Positions 9,476 through 19,695 of a stretch of 64,000 bases of DNA are shown here, one piece after another. Source of the stretch: Actinomyces mediterranea. GTDB taxonomy: Bacteria; Actinomycetota; Actinomycetes; Actinomycetales; Actinomycetaceae. The stretch covers positions 1,442,907-1,506,906 of the forward strand of contig NZ_FTPB01000004.1 of the NCBI RefSeq assembly GCF_900155595.1, read 5' to 3'. How positions within the stretch are numbered: position 1 is the stretch's first letter; the number at the start of each line of letters is the position of its first letter. Position numbers and translations under genes: made by a program. Under the pieces are notes generated by a model. The model was not told the origin of the DNA. It did no database searches and was given only the letters and a program-made list of their open reading frames with translations.

Positions 9476-9815
9476 CCTACTCGGAGGTCCCGCTGGCCGC
9501 CTCGGAGACCAGGTGCGAATACGTCCCGGGCCTTGATCGGCGTTCGCGCTTGCGAGTCAGCTGCGGTATGGCGTTCCTACGGCAAGCGGTCCCCGCAGAT
9601 TTGGCCTGTGTCCCGCTCCTGCTCAACCCGCGCACACGCACACAGTTTTTGCACTTTCTGACACTCATCCTCTGGCGTGCTGTCTATAGCCGCAGGCCAC
9701 AGCCTTAGATACTCGTGCGGTGTGGCGCGGTTTCCACAAACTGTGTGCGTTTTGACGGATGAATGGCCGATAGGCGGCGCTTTCTCCGGCCGCGTGGGCG
9801 TGAGAAGATGGGGAT
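9476..9815. other. 340-bp gene-free stretch between menF and menG
   Basis: No convincing ORF. It contains the promoter region of menF (left), copy 1 of the 113-bp repeat (9637-9749) and about 65 bp leading into menG. The short ORFs crossing it have no family resemblance and arise from the repeat. Confidence 0.7.
9637..9749 (+). repeat. 113-bp non-coding element with terminal inverted repeats, copy 1
   Basis: It begins CGCACACAGTTT and ends AAACTGTGTGCG, a perfect 12-bp inverted pair. Copy 2 at 54341-54453 has the same length with no gaps; by hand I count 78 of 113 identical positions. The best conserved part is internal (CACAGCCTTAGATACT, at offset 61 in both copies) and the right end, where identity continues into TTTTGACGG outside the arm. 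The copies flank unrelated genes. It may be a small non-autonomous mobile element, a structured RNA or a protein-binding site. Confidence 0.75.
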
Positions 9816-10529
9816 ATGAGCGATACCTCGGTCCTGCGCGCCGACCTCAGCAAATCCACGAGTGATGTGGCGTCGATGTTCGACCATGTCGCCGACCGCT
9901 ACGACCTCATGGATGTTGTGATGACCGGCGGCTTGGACCATGTGTGGATGGTGGCGTTGCGCAAAGCGGTCGCCCCGACCGCGTGGGAGAGGATACTCGA
10001 CGTCGCCGCTGGAACGGGCGCTTCCTCGGCGGCATTGGCGTCCTGCGGCTCCGAGGTCGTCGCCTGCGACCTGTCGGAGGGCATGATCGAGGTCGGCCGT
10101 CAGCGCCACCCCGATATTGAGTTCGTTCAGGGTGACGCGATGAGTCTGCCCTTCGAGGACGACTCATTCGACGCCGTGACGATTTCCTACGGGTTGCGCA
10201 ATATCCCCGATCCGGCGCTAGCCCTCCGCGAGATGTCGCGGGTGGTGCGCCCCGGCGGGCGCCTCGTCGTCTGCGAGTTCTCCACCCCGCCCAATGCGGT
10301 GTTCCGTTCGCTCTATTCGGCGTATCAATCGACGGTGATGCCGCTGATGGCGAAGCTCATGTCGTCGAATGAGGTCGCCTACGACTATCTCATCGAGTCG
10401 ATTCGCGACTGGCCGGACCAGGAGAGCGTCGGGCGACTCATCGCCGCCAACGGCTGGGAGCGAGTCGAGTACCGCAATCTGACGGGCGGGATCGTCGCCC
10501 TGCATCGCGCATTCGCCCCCGGTGCGTAA
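9816..10529 (+). CDS. menG: Demethylmenaquinone methyltransferase
   Basis: A class I SAM methyltransferase of the UbiE/MenG family (237 residues) that adds the ring methyl group in the last step of menaquinone synthesis. Motif I is ILDVAAGTGASS and motif post-I contains DLSEGMIEVG. The UbiE signatures are YGLRNIPDPALALREMSRVVRPGG and the N-terminal FDHVADRYDLMD. The start ATG at 9816 follows a GAAGATGGGG stretch. The repeat element ends about 65 bp upstream, so it lies in the promoter or leader region. The downstream reductase may act on the product. Confidence 0.93.
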   Translation: MSDTSVLRADLSKSTSDVASMFDHVADRYDLMDVVMTGGLDHVWMVALRKAVAPTAWERILDVAAGTGASSAALASCGSEVVACDLSEGMIEVGRQRHPDIEFVQGDAMSLPFEDDSFDAVTISYGLRNIPDPALALREMSRVVRPGGRLVVCEFSTPPNAVFRSLYSAYQSTVMPLMAKLMSSNEVAYDYLIESIRDWPDQESVGRLIAANGWERVEYRNLTGGIVALHRAFAPGA

Positions 10530-10835
10530 AAGGCGCCTCTGGCAGCGGAGGAGCGCCCCATTCGAGGTCGGATGTTCGCCCTTATCTGGGCGGATGGTCA
10601 CCTGAGGGTGCTCTATGCCACACGCCCCATTTTGGGGAGTGTCGCCTTTCGTAAATCTCGTCGCCGTTGTGGCGTACGGGAAGGCTGAAACGGCGAGAAG
10701 ACGCCTTTTGTGGCACTGTGCACCACGGCCCCCAGCCGGGGGCTACGCTTGCGAATCGGGACGCGGTGCAGTGTACGCCGCCCCATCATGCACATCTGCG
10801 CATACTGGTCTGCGCGCAATACGGGAGGAAGTCCG
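10530..10835 (+). other. 306-bp gene-free spacer with several hairpins
   Basis: No gene seen. Three inverted repeats could act as terminators or leader structures. They are CGCCC/GGGCG at 10577-10592, ACACgCCCC/GGGGaGTGT at 10620-10642 (one mismatch) and GCCCCC/GGGGGC at 10728-10743. The last ~90 bp should contain the promoter of the following gene. The spacer separates menG from the reductase, so they are probably separate transcription units. Confidence 0.4.
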
Positions 10836-12116
10836 GTGGTCGAAGACGTCACTGACGAGGCGGCAGCAGACGTCGTCATCGTCGGCGCGGGCCCCGCCGG
10901 ATCCTCACTCGCCTACCACCTCGCCACTGTCGGCATCAACGTCCTCGTCCTCGACAAGGCGACATTCCCCCGCGACAAGATCTGCGGCGACGGCCTCACC
11001 CCCGCCGCCGTCCACGAACTCATCCTCATGGGAATGGACATCAACGGCTGGACCCGCAACCGCGGCCTCACCGTCATCGGCGGCGGACACCGGGTCGCCA
11101 TGGAATGGCCAGATCAGAAGTCCCTGCCCGGTTTCGGACTCACGAGGGCGCGTATGCGCCTCGACCACGAACTCATCACCCATGCTGTAGCAGCGGGCGC
11201 GCGCCTCATCGAGAACGCGAATGTCACGGGCGCCATCCAGGACTCCACCGGCCGCGTCATCGGGGTCACCGCGACCATCGACACGGGGGAGGACACCCGC
11301 GAGGTCGCAATCCGCGCCACTCTCGTCGCCGACTGCGGGGGAGTGGCAGGGCGCCTGGCGACATCGCTCGGCCTGGAGAAGAAGACCCGTCGCCCCATGG
11401 GGGTCGCGGCCCGTGCCTACTTCACATCGCCGCGCGGCGACGAGGAATGGATGGAGTCCCACCTCGAACTGTGGTCCGGTGCGCCCGGACAGTCCGATCT
11501 CCTCCCCGGATACGGCTGGATCTTCCCGATGGGCGACGGCGTCGTCAACGTCGGCCTCGGATCCGTGTCCTCCACCGCGAACACCACGCGCCTTCCTTAT
11601 AAGAAGGTCTTCGAACACTGGACGACGTCCGTCCCCGAGGAGTGGGGCTTCACACCCGCGAACCAGATCGGCCCCCTGCGCTCCGCCGCGCTGCCCATGA
11701 GCTTCAACCGCACCCCCCACTACACCTGCGGTCTCCTCCTCGTCGGCGATGCAGGCGGAATGGTGTCCCCATTCAACGGCGAGGGGATCGCGCCCGCCCT
11801 CAAGGCGGGCAGGCTCGCCGCCTCGTGCATCGCTCAGGCGCTGCGCCGCTCCGATCGGGCGGGCATCGATCGGGCGATGAGTGAATACCCCGAGATGCTG
11901 CGCGACGTGTACGGCGGCTACTACCAACTCGGCAGGATCTTCGTCGCCCTCATTGAGAACCCGCGGATCATGCGCCTGTGCACCACCAAGGGCCTGCCGA
12001 TCCCGCGCCTCATGACCCTCGTCCACAAGCTCTTGTCGGACGGATACGAGCGTCAGGGGGGCGACCTCGACGATCGCCTCATCACGACACTGACAAGGCT
12101 GGTGCCATCGGTATGA
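10836..12116 (+). CDS. Geranylgeranyl reductase family FAD-dependent oxidoreductase (possible menaquinone reductase)
   Basis: A FAD-binding protein of 426 residues with VVIVGAGPAGSSLAYHL near the N-terminus, FPRDKICGDGLTPAAV typical of geranylgeranyl reductases, and GDAGGMVSPFNGEGIAPAL closing the FAD site. These enzymes reduce isoprenoid double bonds. Lying between menG and the complex I operon it may be the MenJ-type enzyme that saturates one isoprene unit of the menaquinone side chain, as in mycobacteria; this is inference. I chose GTG 10836 because GGGAGGA stands 6 bp upstream; the frame is open for another 126 bp without a ribosome site. It ends 37 bp before nuoA. Confidence 0.85.
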   Translation: MVEDVTDEAAADVVIVGAGPAGSSLAYHLATVGINVLVLDKATFPRDKICGDGLTPAAVHELILMGMDINGWTRNRGLTVIGGGHRVAMEWPDQKSLPGFGLTRARMRLDHELITHAVAAGARLIENANVTGAIQDSTGRVIGVTATIDTGEDTREVAIRATLVADCGGVAGRLATSLGLEKKTRRPMGVAARAYFTSPRGDEEWMESHLELWSGAPGQSDLLPGYGWIFPMGDGVVNVGLGSVSSTANTTRLPYKKVFEHWTTSVPEEWGFTPANQIGPLRSAALPMSFNRTPHYTCGLLLVGDAGGMVSPFNGEGIAPALKAGRLAASCIAQALRRSDRAGIDRAMSEYPEMLRDVYGGYYQLGRIFVALIENPRIMRLCTTKGLPIPRLMTLVHKLLSDGYERQGGDLDDRLITTLTRLVPSV

Positions 12117-12153
12117 CCACGCCCCAGCACTTCGATCGATCCTTGGAGGAACG

Positions 12154-12513
12154 ATGACGAATCCCTATTTCCCGCTGCTGATCATGGCTGCGGCCGCCCT
12201 CGTGCTGGCCTTCGGCGGTCTAGGGGCCTCAGCGATCCTCGGTCCGACGAAGAAGTCCAAGGTCAAGGCCGAGAACTACGAGTGCGGGATCGAGCCGACG
12301 TCGGCCCACCTGCACGAGGGCCGCTTCCCGGTGCGCTACTACCTTGTCGCCATGACCTTCATCATCTTCGACATCGAGGTCGTCTTCATGTACCCGTGGG
12401 CCGTCAGTTTCGACCAGCTCGGCCTCTTCGGGCTCATCGCCATGCTCACCTTCCTCGCACTCATCACCGTGCCCTACGCGTACGAGTGGCGACGCGGCGG
12501 ATTGGATTACTGA
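12154..12513 (+). CDS. nuoA: NADH-quinone oxidoreductase subunit A
   Basis: A small membrane subunit of complex I (119 residues) with three predicted membrane helices and the conserved YECGIEPT segment after helix 1, whose Cys lies near the quinone cavity. A good ribosome site (TTGGAGGAACG) precedes the ATG. It is the first of fourteen nuo genes in standard A-to-N order. Promoter activity may come from the 37-bp gap or from the reductase gene upstream. Confidence 0.95.
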   Translation: MTNPYFPLLIMAAAALVLAFGGLGASAILGPTKKSKVKAENYECGIEPTSAHLHEGRFPVRYYLVAMTFIIFDIEVVFMYPWAVSFDQLGLFGLIAMLTFLALITVPYAYEWRRGGLDY

Positions 12514-12530
12514 GGGACAGGAGAACGTCA

Positions 12531-13085
12531 ATGGGTCTTGAAGAAGCCCTGCCCGCCGGCATCGCACTGACCAGCGTCGAGAAAGTCCTGGGACTCGCGC
12601 GCAAGTACAGTCAGTGGCCCGTCACCATGGGTCTGGCGTGCTGCGCCATCGAGATGATGGCCGCCGGAACCCCGCGCTTCGACATGTCGCGCTTCGGCCT
12701 CGAAGTGTTCCGCGCATCGCCGCGCCACTCCGACATGATGATCGTCTCGGGCCGCGTCTCCCATAAGATGGCCCCCGTCATCCGCCGCGTCTACGACTCG
12801 ATGCCGGAGCCCAAGTGGGTCATCTCGATGGGCGCCTGCGCCTCGACGGGAGGCATGTTCAACAACTACGCCGTCATTCAGGGATGCGACCACATCGTGC
12901 CCGTCGACGTGTACCTGCCTGGCTGCCCGCCGCGCCCCGAGGCCCTCATCCACGCCGTCATCACACTTCGCGAGCAGATCGGCAAGGAGCCGCTCGGCGT
13001 CCACCGCCGTGAGATCGCGCGCAAAGCGGAGCAGGCGGCCCTCGCCGCAACTCCGACCCACCAGATGAAGGGACTCCTCGCATGA
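12531..13085 (+). CDS. nuoB: NADH-quinone oxidoreductase subunit B
   Basis: A peripheral-arm subunit of 184 residues that holds the terminal 4Fe-4S cluster N2, which passes electrons to quinone. The ligands are visible in LACCAIEMM (adjacent Cys pair), MGACASTGG and PGCPPRPEA. The ATG at 12531 follows GGACAGGAG and gives the family length; the open frame reaches further upstream only as a shadow of nuoA. The stop overlaps the nuoC start by 4 bp. Confidence 0.96.
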   Translation: MGLEEALPAGIALTSVEKVLGLARKYSQWPVTMGLACCAIEMMAAGTPRFDMSRFGLEVFRASPRHSDMMIVSGRVSHKMAPVIRRVYDSMPEPKWVISMGACASTGGMFNNYAVIQGCDHIVPVDVYLPGCPPRPEALIHAVITLREQIGKEPLGVHRREIARKAEQAALAATPTHQMKGLLA

Positions 13086-13792
13086 GCGACGAACTCATCG
13101 CTCCCGAAGGCGAACTCACAGGGCCCGCACAGCGGGGCTTCGCACAGCCCGAGCCCATGACCCGCCGTGAGGGACTCTTCCCCGACACCACCGGCTTCGG
13201 CACACTGGTGACCCAGTCCTTCCTCCCCGGCGAGTCGGCACGCCCCTACGGAAGCTGGTTCGACTCAGTCGTCGATGTCCTCGAAGAGCTCATCGCCGCC
13301 GACGGCCTCGACGCGGCGGACGTCATCGAGAAGGTCGTCGTCGACCGCGACGAACTCACCGTCTTCATCACCCGCGAGCACGTCGCCCTCGTCGCGAAAT
13401 ACCTGCGCGATGACGCGGACCTGCGCTTCGAACTGTGCCTGGGAACCAATGGCGTGCACTATCCCGAAGACCGCGGCAGGGAACTCCATGCGATCTATCC
13501 GTTGATGTCGATCACCCACAACCGGATGATCCGCCTCGAAGTGACCTGCCCCGACGCGGACCCGCACATCCCGTCGATCGTTTCCGTCTACCCGGCCAAT
13601 GACTGGCAGGAGCGCGAGACATGGGACCTCATGGGCATCATCTTCGATGGACACCCCTCCCTCACCCGAACCGCGCTGCCCGACGACTGGGTGGGCCACC
13701 CCCAGCGCAAGGACTATCCGCTGGGCGGCATCCCCGTCGAGTACAAGGGCGCCACCGTCCCGCCCGCCGACACGCGGAGGTCGTACAACTGA
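13082..13792 (+). CDS. nuoC: NADH-quinone oxidoreductase subunit C
   Basis: A 30-kDa-type subunit (236 residues) of the complex I peripheral arm. The signature near the C-terminus is [20 protein letters not shown] followed by [17 protein letters not shown]. It is a separate gene here, not fused to nuoD as in E. coli. It overlaps nuoB by 4 bp at its start and nuoD by one base at its stop (TGATG). Confidence 0.95.
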   Translation: MSDELIAPEGELTGPAQRGFAQPEPMTRREGLFPDTTGFGTLVTQSFLPGESARPYGSWFDSVVDVLEELIAADGLDAADVIEKVVVDRDELTVFITREHVALVAKYLRDDADLRFELCLGTNGVHYPEDRGRELHAIYPLMSITHNRMIRLEVTCPDADPHIPSIVSVYPANDWQERETWDLMGIIFDGHPSLTRTALPDDWVGHPQRKDYPLGGIPVEYKGATVPPADTRRSYN

Positions 13793-15141
13793 TGAGCACC
13801 CCGAACTTCCATGCGGCCGCTTCCGGCGCAGCCCTTCATGTCGACGAGATTCCCGAGGTCATGACCCAGGGCGGTGACTGGGCTGACATTCTCAACGAGA
13901 TCGAGAAGATCTCGTCGGAGCGCATCGTCGTCAACCTCGGCCCGGTTCACCCGTCGACTCACGGCGTGCTCCGCCTCATCCTCGAACTCGACGGCGAAAC
14001 CGTCCGCGAGACGCGAGTCGACACCGGCTACCTCCACACCGGTATTGAGAAGACGATGGAGTACCGCACGTGGACGCAGGGAACAACCCTGTGCACGCGC
14101 ATGGACTACGTCGCCCCCTTCTTCCAGGAGACGGCCTACTGCCTCGCGGTCGAGAAACTCCTCGGCATCACCGGCGACATCCCCGAGCGCGCGACTCTCA
14201 TCCGCGTACTCATGATGGAGCTGTGCCGCATCGCCTCCCACCTCGTCGCCATCGGCTCGACCGGCAACGAGATGGGCGCGACGACCATCATGACCATCGC
14301 ATTCAGGGGCCGCGAAGAGATCCTGCGCATCTTCGAACGGATCACCGGCCTGCGCATGAACCACGCGTACATCCGCCCCGGCGGCGTCGCGCAGGACATC
14401 GGTGAGGGCACGACCGACTACATCCGCGAGCTGCTTCCCAAGTGCCGCCGCGACATCGGCGAACTCGAGGACCTCACGAAGGAGAACCCGATCTTCAAGA
14501 AGCGCCTGTGCGATGTCGCGGTCATGCCATTGAGCGCACTGATGGCGCTGGGCAATACGGGTCCGGGCGTGCGCGCCGCAGGCCTGCCCCTCGATCTGCG
14601 CAAGATGCAGCCCTACTGCGGATACGAGGACTTCGAGTTCGACATCCCGACGCGCAACCAGTCCGACGTGTACAACCGTACGATGGTCCGCTTCGACGAG
14701 TGCTACGAGTCCCTGCGCATCGTCTACCAGGTGCTCGATCGTCTCGAGAAGTGCGAGGGCGCCCCCGTCATGGTCTCCGACCCCGCGATCGCATGGCCCG
14801 CGCAGCTGTCCGTCGCCACCGACGGGCAGGGCAATTCTCCCGAACACATCGCGACGATCATGGGTTCGTCCATGGAGTCCCTCATCCACCACTTCAAGCT
14901 CGTGACCGAAGGATTCAAGGTCCCGGCCGGTCAGGTGTACCAGACGATCGAGCACGCGAAGGGCATCCTTGGCGTCCATCTCGTGTCCGATGGGGGCACC
15001 CGCCCGTTCCGCGCGCACTTCCGCGATCCCTCCTTTGCGAACCTGCAATCCCTGGCCATGATGACCGAGGGCGGCCAGTTGGCCGACGTCGTCGTGTCGC
15101 TGGCCGCCATCGACCCGGTCCTGGGAGGCGTCGACCGATGA
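13792..15141 (+). CDS. nuoD: NADH-quinone oxidoreductase subunit D
   Basis: The 49-kDa-type subunit (449 residues) that lines the quinone-binding site together with NuoB. Conserved features are [36 protein letters not shown] with the quinone-site His/Tyr region, RPGGVAQD, and a C-terminus ending [10 protein letters not shown] chose ATG 13792, which overlaps the nuoC stop; longer in-frame extensions are shadows of nuoC. Its stop overlaps the nuoE start (ATGA). Confidence 0.96.
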   Translation: MSTPNFHAAASGAALHVDEIPEVMTQGGDWADILNEIEKISSERIVVNLGPVHPSTHGVLRLILELDGETVRETRVDTGYLHTGIEKTMEYRTWTQGTTLCTRMDYVAPFFQETAYCLAVEKLLGITGDIPERATLIRVLMMELCRIASHLVAIGSTGNEMGATTIMTIAFRGREEILRIFERITGLRMNHAYIRPGGVAQDIGEGTTDYIRELLPKCRRDIGELEDLTKENPIFKKRLCDVAVMPLSALMALGNTGPGVRAAGLPLDLRKMQPYCGYEDFEFDIPTRNQSDVYNRTMVRFDECYESLRIVYQVLDRLEKCEGAPVMVSDPAIAWPAQLSVATDGQGNSPEHIATIMGSSMESLIHHFKLVTEGFKVPAGQVYQTIEHAKGILGVHLVSDGGTRPFRAHFRDPSFANLQSLAMMTEGGQLADVVVSLAAIDPVLGGVDR

Positions 15142-15833
15142 GTTACACCAAGGAAGTGGAAGCTCGCCTGCGCGAACAGTCCGCCGAAATCATCAGCCGC
15201 TACCCGAGCGGACACTCGCGCTCCGCGATGCTGCCGATGCTGCATCTCGTCCAATCCGTCGACGGCTACGTCAGCCCCGACGGCATCGCCCTCATCGCCG
15301 ACATCCTCGATGTCTCGCGCGCGGAGGTGAGCGCCGTCGCGACCTTTTACACGCAGTACAAGCGCCACCCCACGGGGGACTACCTCGTCGGCGTGTGCAC
15401 GAATGCACTGTGCGCCGTCATGGGAGGCGACGAGATCTGGGAAGCCGTCTCCGAGCACGTCGGCGTCGGCTCCGATGAGACCAGCGAATCCGGGCGCATC
15501 ACACTCGAACGCATCGAATGCAATGCGGCCTGCGATTATGCGCCGGTCGTCATGGTGAACTGGGAGTTCTTCGATAATCAGACGCCCGTCTCGGCGCTCG
15601 CCCTCATTGACGACATCGAAGCGGGACGCCCCATCCACCCGACCCGCGGTGCCGACACAGTCGCCACTTTCAAAGAGGTCGAGCACACGCTCGCCGGCTT
15701 CCTCGACGGCCACGAAGACGAGGGCCCCTCGGCGGGAGAGCCGAGCCTGCGCGGCAGGGTCCTCGCTGAGCAGAACGGCTGGACCGAACCGGTCGCCGAC
15801 GCCGATGACACCAAGGGAGGCGAGCAGGCATGA
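15138..15833 (+). CDS. nuoE: NADH-quinone oxidoreductase subunit E
   Basis: The 24-kDa-type subunit (231 residues) with a thioredoxin-like 2Fe-2S domain. Cluster ligands are in [14 protein letters not shown] and [16 protein letters not shown]. The N-terminal helical part ([18 protein letters not shown]) is typical. The C-terminal ~60 residues are acidic and probably disordered. It starts inside the nuoD stop and ends overlapping the nuoF start by 4 bp. Confidence 0.95.
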   Translation: MSYTKEVEARLREQSAEIISRYPSGHSRSAMLPMLHLVQSVDGYVSPDGIALIADILDVSRAEVSAVATFYTQYKRHPTGDYLVGVCTNALCAVMGGDEIWEAVSEHVGVGSDETSESGRITLERIECNAACDYAPVVMVNWEFFDNQTPVSALALIDDIEAGRPIHPTRGADTVATFKEVEHTLAGFLDGHEDEGPSAGEPSLRGRVLAEQNGWTEPVADADDTKGGEQA

Positions 15834-17131
15834 CGACGTTTGCAGCACCCGGGCCACTCACCCCGATCGTCTCCGACGGCTGGGGCGAGGACAAGTCCTG
15901 GACACTGAAGTCCTACCTCGCCAGGGGCGGATACGAGGGCCTGAAGAAGGCGAACACCCTCGACGCTGCCGATATCGTCGACGCAGTCAAGGCCTCGGGC
16001 CTGCGCGGCCGAGGCGGCGCAGGCTTCCCGACGGGCCTCAAATGGTCCTTCCTGCCCCCGGATGACGGCAAGCCCCGCTACCTGGTCGTCAACGCCGACG
16101 AGTCCGAACCGGGAACCTGCAAGGACATACCGACGATCATGGCGAATCCACACATCCTCGTCGAGGGCATTGCGATCACGAGCCGCGCCATTAACTGCAC
16201 CCACGCCTTCGTCTACCTGCGAGGCGAGGTCGTTCACGTCTACCGTCGCCTTCTCGCGGCGATCAGGGAAGCGACCGACGCCGGGATCCTCGGCGACTTG
16301 ACGATCACCGCACACGCGGGAGCCGGCGCCTATATCTGCGGCGAAGAATCGGCGCTCCTCGACTCCCTCGAAGGGCGGCGCGGGCACCCCCGCATCAAAC
16401 CGCCGTTCCCGGCAGTCGCAGGTCTGTACGCCCGGCCGACGGTTGTCAACAACGTCGAGTCGATCTGCCAGGTCACCGGCATCTTCCGCAACTCGCCCGA
16501 GTGGTACGCATCGATGGGCACCGAGAAGTCGAAGGGCCACGGCCTCTTCTCCGTCTCGGGCCATGTCAATGCGCCCGGACAATTCGAAGCGCCCTTCGGC
16601 ATCACGATGCGCGAACTCATCGACATGGCGGGCGGCATCCGCGATGGGCACAGCCTGAAGTTCTGGACCCCGGGCGGCTCCTCGACTCCGCTATTCACCG
16701 CAACTGAACTCGATATCCCACTCGATTACGAGTCCGTCGTCGGAGCCGGTTCCATGCTGGCGACCCGCGCCCTGCAGGTCTTCGACGAGACGACTTCCGT
16801 GGTGCGCGTCATCGCCCGCTGGGCGGAGTTCTACCAGCACGAGTCGTGCGGCAAGTGCACGCCGTGTCGCGAGGGCACCTACTGGATCAAGCAGATCATG
16901 TTCCGCCTGGAAAAGGGCGAGGGCCTGCCGGGGGATGTCGACCTGCTCGACGAGATCGCCCACAACATTGCCGGACGCAGCTTCTGCCCGCTCGGCGACG
17001 CCGCGGCCACGCCGATCATGTCCGGTATTGCGCGCTTCCGCGACGAGTTCGAAGCCGGGCTGACGACTCCCGCTCGCGAACTCTTCCCCTATGAGGCATC
17101 CGCCGTTTTCACACGAGGAGGTGTCCGATGA
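15830..17131 (+). CDS. nuoF: NADH-quinone oxidoreductase subunit F
   Basis: The 51-kDa-type subunit (433 residues) that binds NADH and FMN. GLRGRGGAGFPTGLKW near residue 55 binds FMN, the EEsALldsLEGRRG block is the NADH region, and ESCGKCTPCREGTYW with a later SFCPLGD supplies the four Cys of cluster N3. The length is normal. Overlapping junctions on both sides show that translation is coupled with nuoE and nuoG. Confidence 0.96.
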   Translation: MTTFAAPGPLTPIVSDGWGEDKSWTLKSYLARGGYEGLKKANTLDAADIVDAVKASGLRGRGGAGFPTGLKWSFLPPDDGKPRYLVVNADESEPGTCKDIPTIMANPHILVEGIAITSRAINCTHAFVYLRGEVVHVYRRLLAAIREATDAGILGDLTITAHAGAGAYICGEESALLDSLEGRRGHPRIKPPFPAVAGLYARPTVVNNVESICQVTGIFRNSPEWYASMGTEKSKGHGLFSVSGHVNAPGQFEAPFGITMRELIDMAGGIRDGHSLKFWTPGGSSTPLFTATELDIPLDYESVVGAGSMLATRALQVFDETTSVVRVIARWAEFYQHESCGKCTPCREGTYWIKQIMFRLEKGEGLPGDVDLLDEIAHNIAGRSFCPLGDAAATPIMSGIARFRDEFEAGLTTPARELFPYEASAVFTRGGVR

Positions 17132-19695
17132 GCGACGCACCCCAACTGGTGAACGTCACCATCGACGATGTTCAGGTGAGCGTCCCTGCGGGTACTCTCG
17201 TCATCCGTGCTGCAGAGCAGGCCGGGATCCGCATTCCGCGCTTTTGCGACCACCCCCTCCTCAAGCCGGTTGCCGCCTGCCGCCAGTGCCTCGTCGAGGT
17301 CGGCATGCCCGATCGCAATACCGGCGAGCTGCGCTTCATGCCCAAGCCCCAGCCTTCATGCGCGCAGACCGTGAGCCCCGGGATGGTGGTGAAGACCCAG
17401 TACACGTCGGAGGTCGCCAAGAAGGCCCAGCACGGTGTCATGGAGTTCCTCCTCATCAACCACCCGCTGGACTGCCCGATCTGTGACAAGGGCGGAGAAT
17501 GCCCCCTGCAGAACCAGGCGATGACGGATGGACGAGGCTCGACCCGCTTCGCCGACGCGAAGCGCACGTACCGCAAGCCTCTGCGCCTGACCAGCCAGAT
17601 TCTCCTCGACCGCGACCGCTGTATCCTGTGCCAGCGCTGCGTGCGCTTCGGCAAGCAGATCAGCGGCGACGTGTTCCTCGACTTGCAGGGCCGCGGCGGG
17701 GGCACCGCTCCCACCGACGACCACTACTTCATGGCCGAGCAGATCGGGGGCTTCGACTCATCCACTCTCGGCTTCCACGACCCCAAGGCGAAGGACCTCG
17801 ACGGGGCGGGCATCTCCGGCCCTTACGGCGAGGCCGGAATCCTCGGCTCCTACAACGGCGGCGACCTCGGCCCCGCGGACCTCGACCAGTCGGGCCGCGC
17901 CTTCGCCTCCTACTTCTCGGGCAATATCATCCAGATCTGCCCGGTCGGCGCTCTTACCGCAGCGTCCTACCGCTTCCGCGCCCGCCCCTTCGACCTCGTA
18001 TCGACTCCATCGGTGAGCGAGCACGATGCGTCCGGATCCGCGATCCGTGTCGACATCCGCCGCGGAGAAGTCGTCCGCCGGATGGCGGGCAATGAGCCCG
18101 AGGTGAACGAGGAGTGGATCACCGATAAGGACCGCTTCGCCTTCGACTGGCACCGTCGGGACCGCATCGAAACCCCGCTGGTGCGCGAGGACGGGCAACT
18201 GGTTCCGACCTCGTGGTCCGACGCCCTCGACCGGGTCCGCAAGGGCCTCGAGGGCGCATCCGGGCGGGTGGGTTTCCTGCCCGGCGGGCGCCTCACCTTC
18301 GAAGACGCATGGGCGTGGTCGAAATTCGCCCGCACCGTCGTCGGCTCCGACTCGATCGACGCGCGCTCGCGCACCCTCAGCGAGGAGGAGCGATCCTTCC
18401 TCGCCTCGCGGGTCGCGGGCACCGGCCTAGGCGTCACCTACGCCGATCTTGAGAAGGCGGGACGGGTACTGCTCGTCGCCCTCGAACCGGAGGACGAATG
18501 CGGTGCGATGTTCCTGCGACTGCGCAAGGGCGTCCTCGCGGGCACTGCGAGCGTCTCGACGGTCGCACCATTCACGTCGAATGGTTCGCGAAAGCTCAAG
18601 GCGACTCTACTGCGCGCGGCCCCGGGCACAGAGGCCGAAGTCCTCGCCTCCATTAACGAGGCCGGCTCCCGCGCCGACCTCGCCGAAGAGCTCTCCTCGG
18701 GCATCATCCTCGTTGGTGAGCGCGCAGCCCGCCACACGGGCCTCCTCAGCGCGGTCAGCGCCCTCGCGGATCGTACGGGTGCGCGCCTGGCGTGGATCCC
18801 GCGCCGCTGTGGCGATCGCGCCGCAGTCGAAGCGGGCCTGCTCCCGGGCCTCCTGCCCTTCGGCCGTCCCCTTGATGATGCCGCTGCCCGCGAATCGCTC
18901 GGATGGGAGAACCTCCCCGAGTCGCGCGGCCTCGACGCGGAGCAGATGATCGCGGGAATCCTCGATGCCGACGTCACGGCACTCGTCGTCGGCGGCGTCG
19001 ACATCCGTGACTTCGCCGACCCCGCCACAGCGCGCCGGGCCCTCGAAGAGGTCCCCTTCCTCGTGTCCCTCGAAGTGCGCTCCTCCGAGGTGAGCGAGCG
19101 CGCCGACGTCGTGCTGCCGGTGGCGCCCCCGCTGGAGAAGAATGGCACCTTCCTCGACTGGGAGGGCCGCCTGCGCCCCTTCGGGCAGGCCGTTTCCGCC
19201 CGTTCTCTCACCGATCGCGACGTCCTCGTGCGCCTCGCCCGCGAGTTCGGACACGACCTGGGGATCACGACGCTGACCGACCTGTACGACGAGGTCAACC
19301 CGATCATGGAATGGAACGGCGAGCGCGCCGCCTTCACCGCAGTCGACGCGCCCGCACCGACCGGGGTGGCCCCCGGGCAGGCGATCCTCGCGACGCACAA
19401 GCCGATGCTCGACGCCGGGCGCCTCCAAGACGGCGCCCCCTGGCTCGCCGGTTCGGCCCGCGTGCCCGTCGCCCTCGTTTCGACGAACACCCTCAAAGCG
19501 GCCGGGCTTGACACTGCGGGCGCCCTCGCGGTGAGCACCGAGCGCGGCTCCATCACACTGCCCGTGCAGGTCGCGGACCTTCCCGACAACGTCGTGTGGG
19601 TTCCGGAATGCTCGACGGGCTCACTGGTCCATGAATCTCTCGGGACCGCCGGTTCCGTCGTGTCATTCACTGGAGAAGTGGAGTTGGTCCGATGA
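17128..19695 (+). CDS. nuoG: NADH-quinone oxidoreductase subunit G
   Basis: The 75-kDa-type subunit (855 residues), the electron wire of the peripheral arm. A ferredoxin-like 2Fe-2S domain is at the N-terminus (RFCDHPLLKPVAACRQCLVEV), then the 4Fe-4S motifs CPICDKGGECPLQNQ and DRDRCILCQRCVRFGKQ, then FSGNIIQICPVGALTA. The rest is a molybdopterin-oxidoreductase-like fold without cofactor ligands. GAGGTG precedes the start. It overlaps nuoF and nuoH by 4 bp each. Confidence 0.96.
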   Translation: MSDAPQLVNVTIDDVQVSVPAGTLVIRAAEQAGIRIPRFCDHPLLKPVAACRQCLVEVGMPDRNTGELRFMPKPQPSCAQTVSPGMVVKTQYTSEVAKKAQHGVMEFLLINHPLDCPICDKGGECPLQNQAMTDGRGSTRFADAKRTYRKPLRLTSQILLDRDRCILCQRCVRFGKQISGDVFLDLQGRGGGTAPTDDHYFMAEQIGGFDSSTLGFHDPKAKDLDGAGISGPYGEAGILGSYNGGDLGPADLDQSGRAFASYFSGNIIQICPVGALTAASYRFRARPFDLVSTPSVSEHDASGSAIRVDIRRGEVVRRMAGNEPEVNEEWITDKDRFAFDWHRRDRIETPLVREDGQLVPTSWSDALDRVRKGLEGASGRVGFLPGGRLTFEDAWAWSKFARTVVGSDSIDARSRTLSEEERSFLASRVAGTGLGVTYADLEKAGRVLLVALEPEDECGAMFLRLRKGVLAGTASVSTVAPFTSNGSRKLKATLLRAAPGTEAEVLASINEAGSRADLAEELSSGIILVGERAARHTGLLSAVSALADRTGARLAWIPRRCGDRAAVEAGLLPGLLPFGRPLDDAAARESLGWENLPESRGLDAEQMIAGILDADVTALVVGGVDIRDFADPATARRALEEVPFLVSLEVRSSEVSERADVVLPVAPPLEKNGTFLDWEGRLRPFGQAVSARSLTDRDVLVRLAREFGHDLGITTLTDLYDEVNPIMEWNGERAAFTAVDAPAPTGVAPGQAILATHKPMLDAGRLQDGAPWLAGSARVPVALVSTNTLKAAGLDTAGALAVSTERGSITLPVQVADLPDNVVWVPECSTGSLVHESLGTAGSVVSFTGEVELVR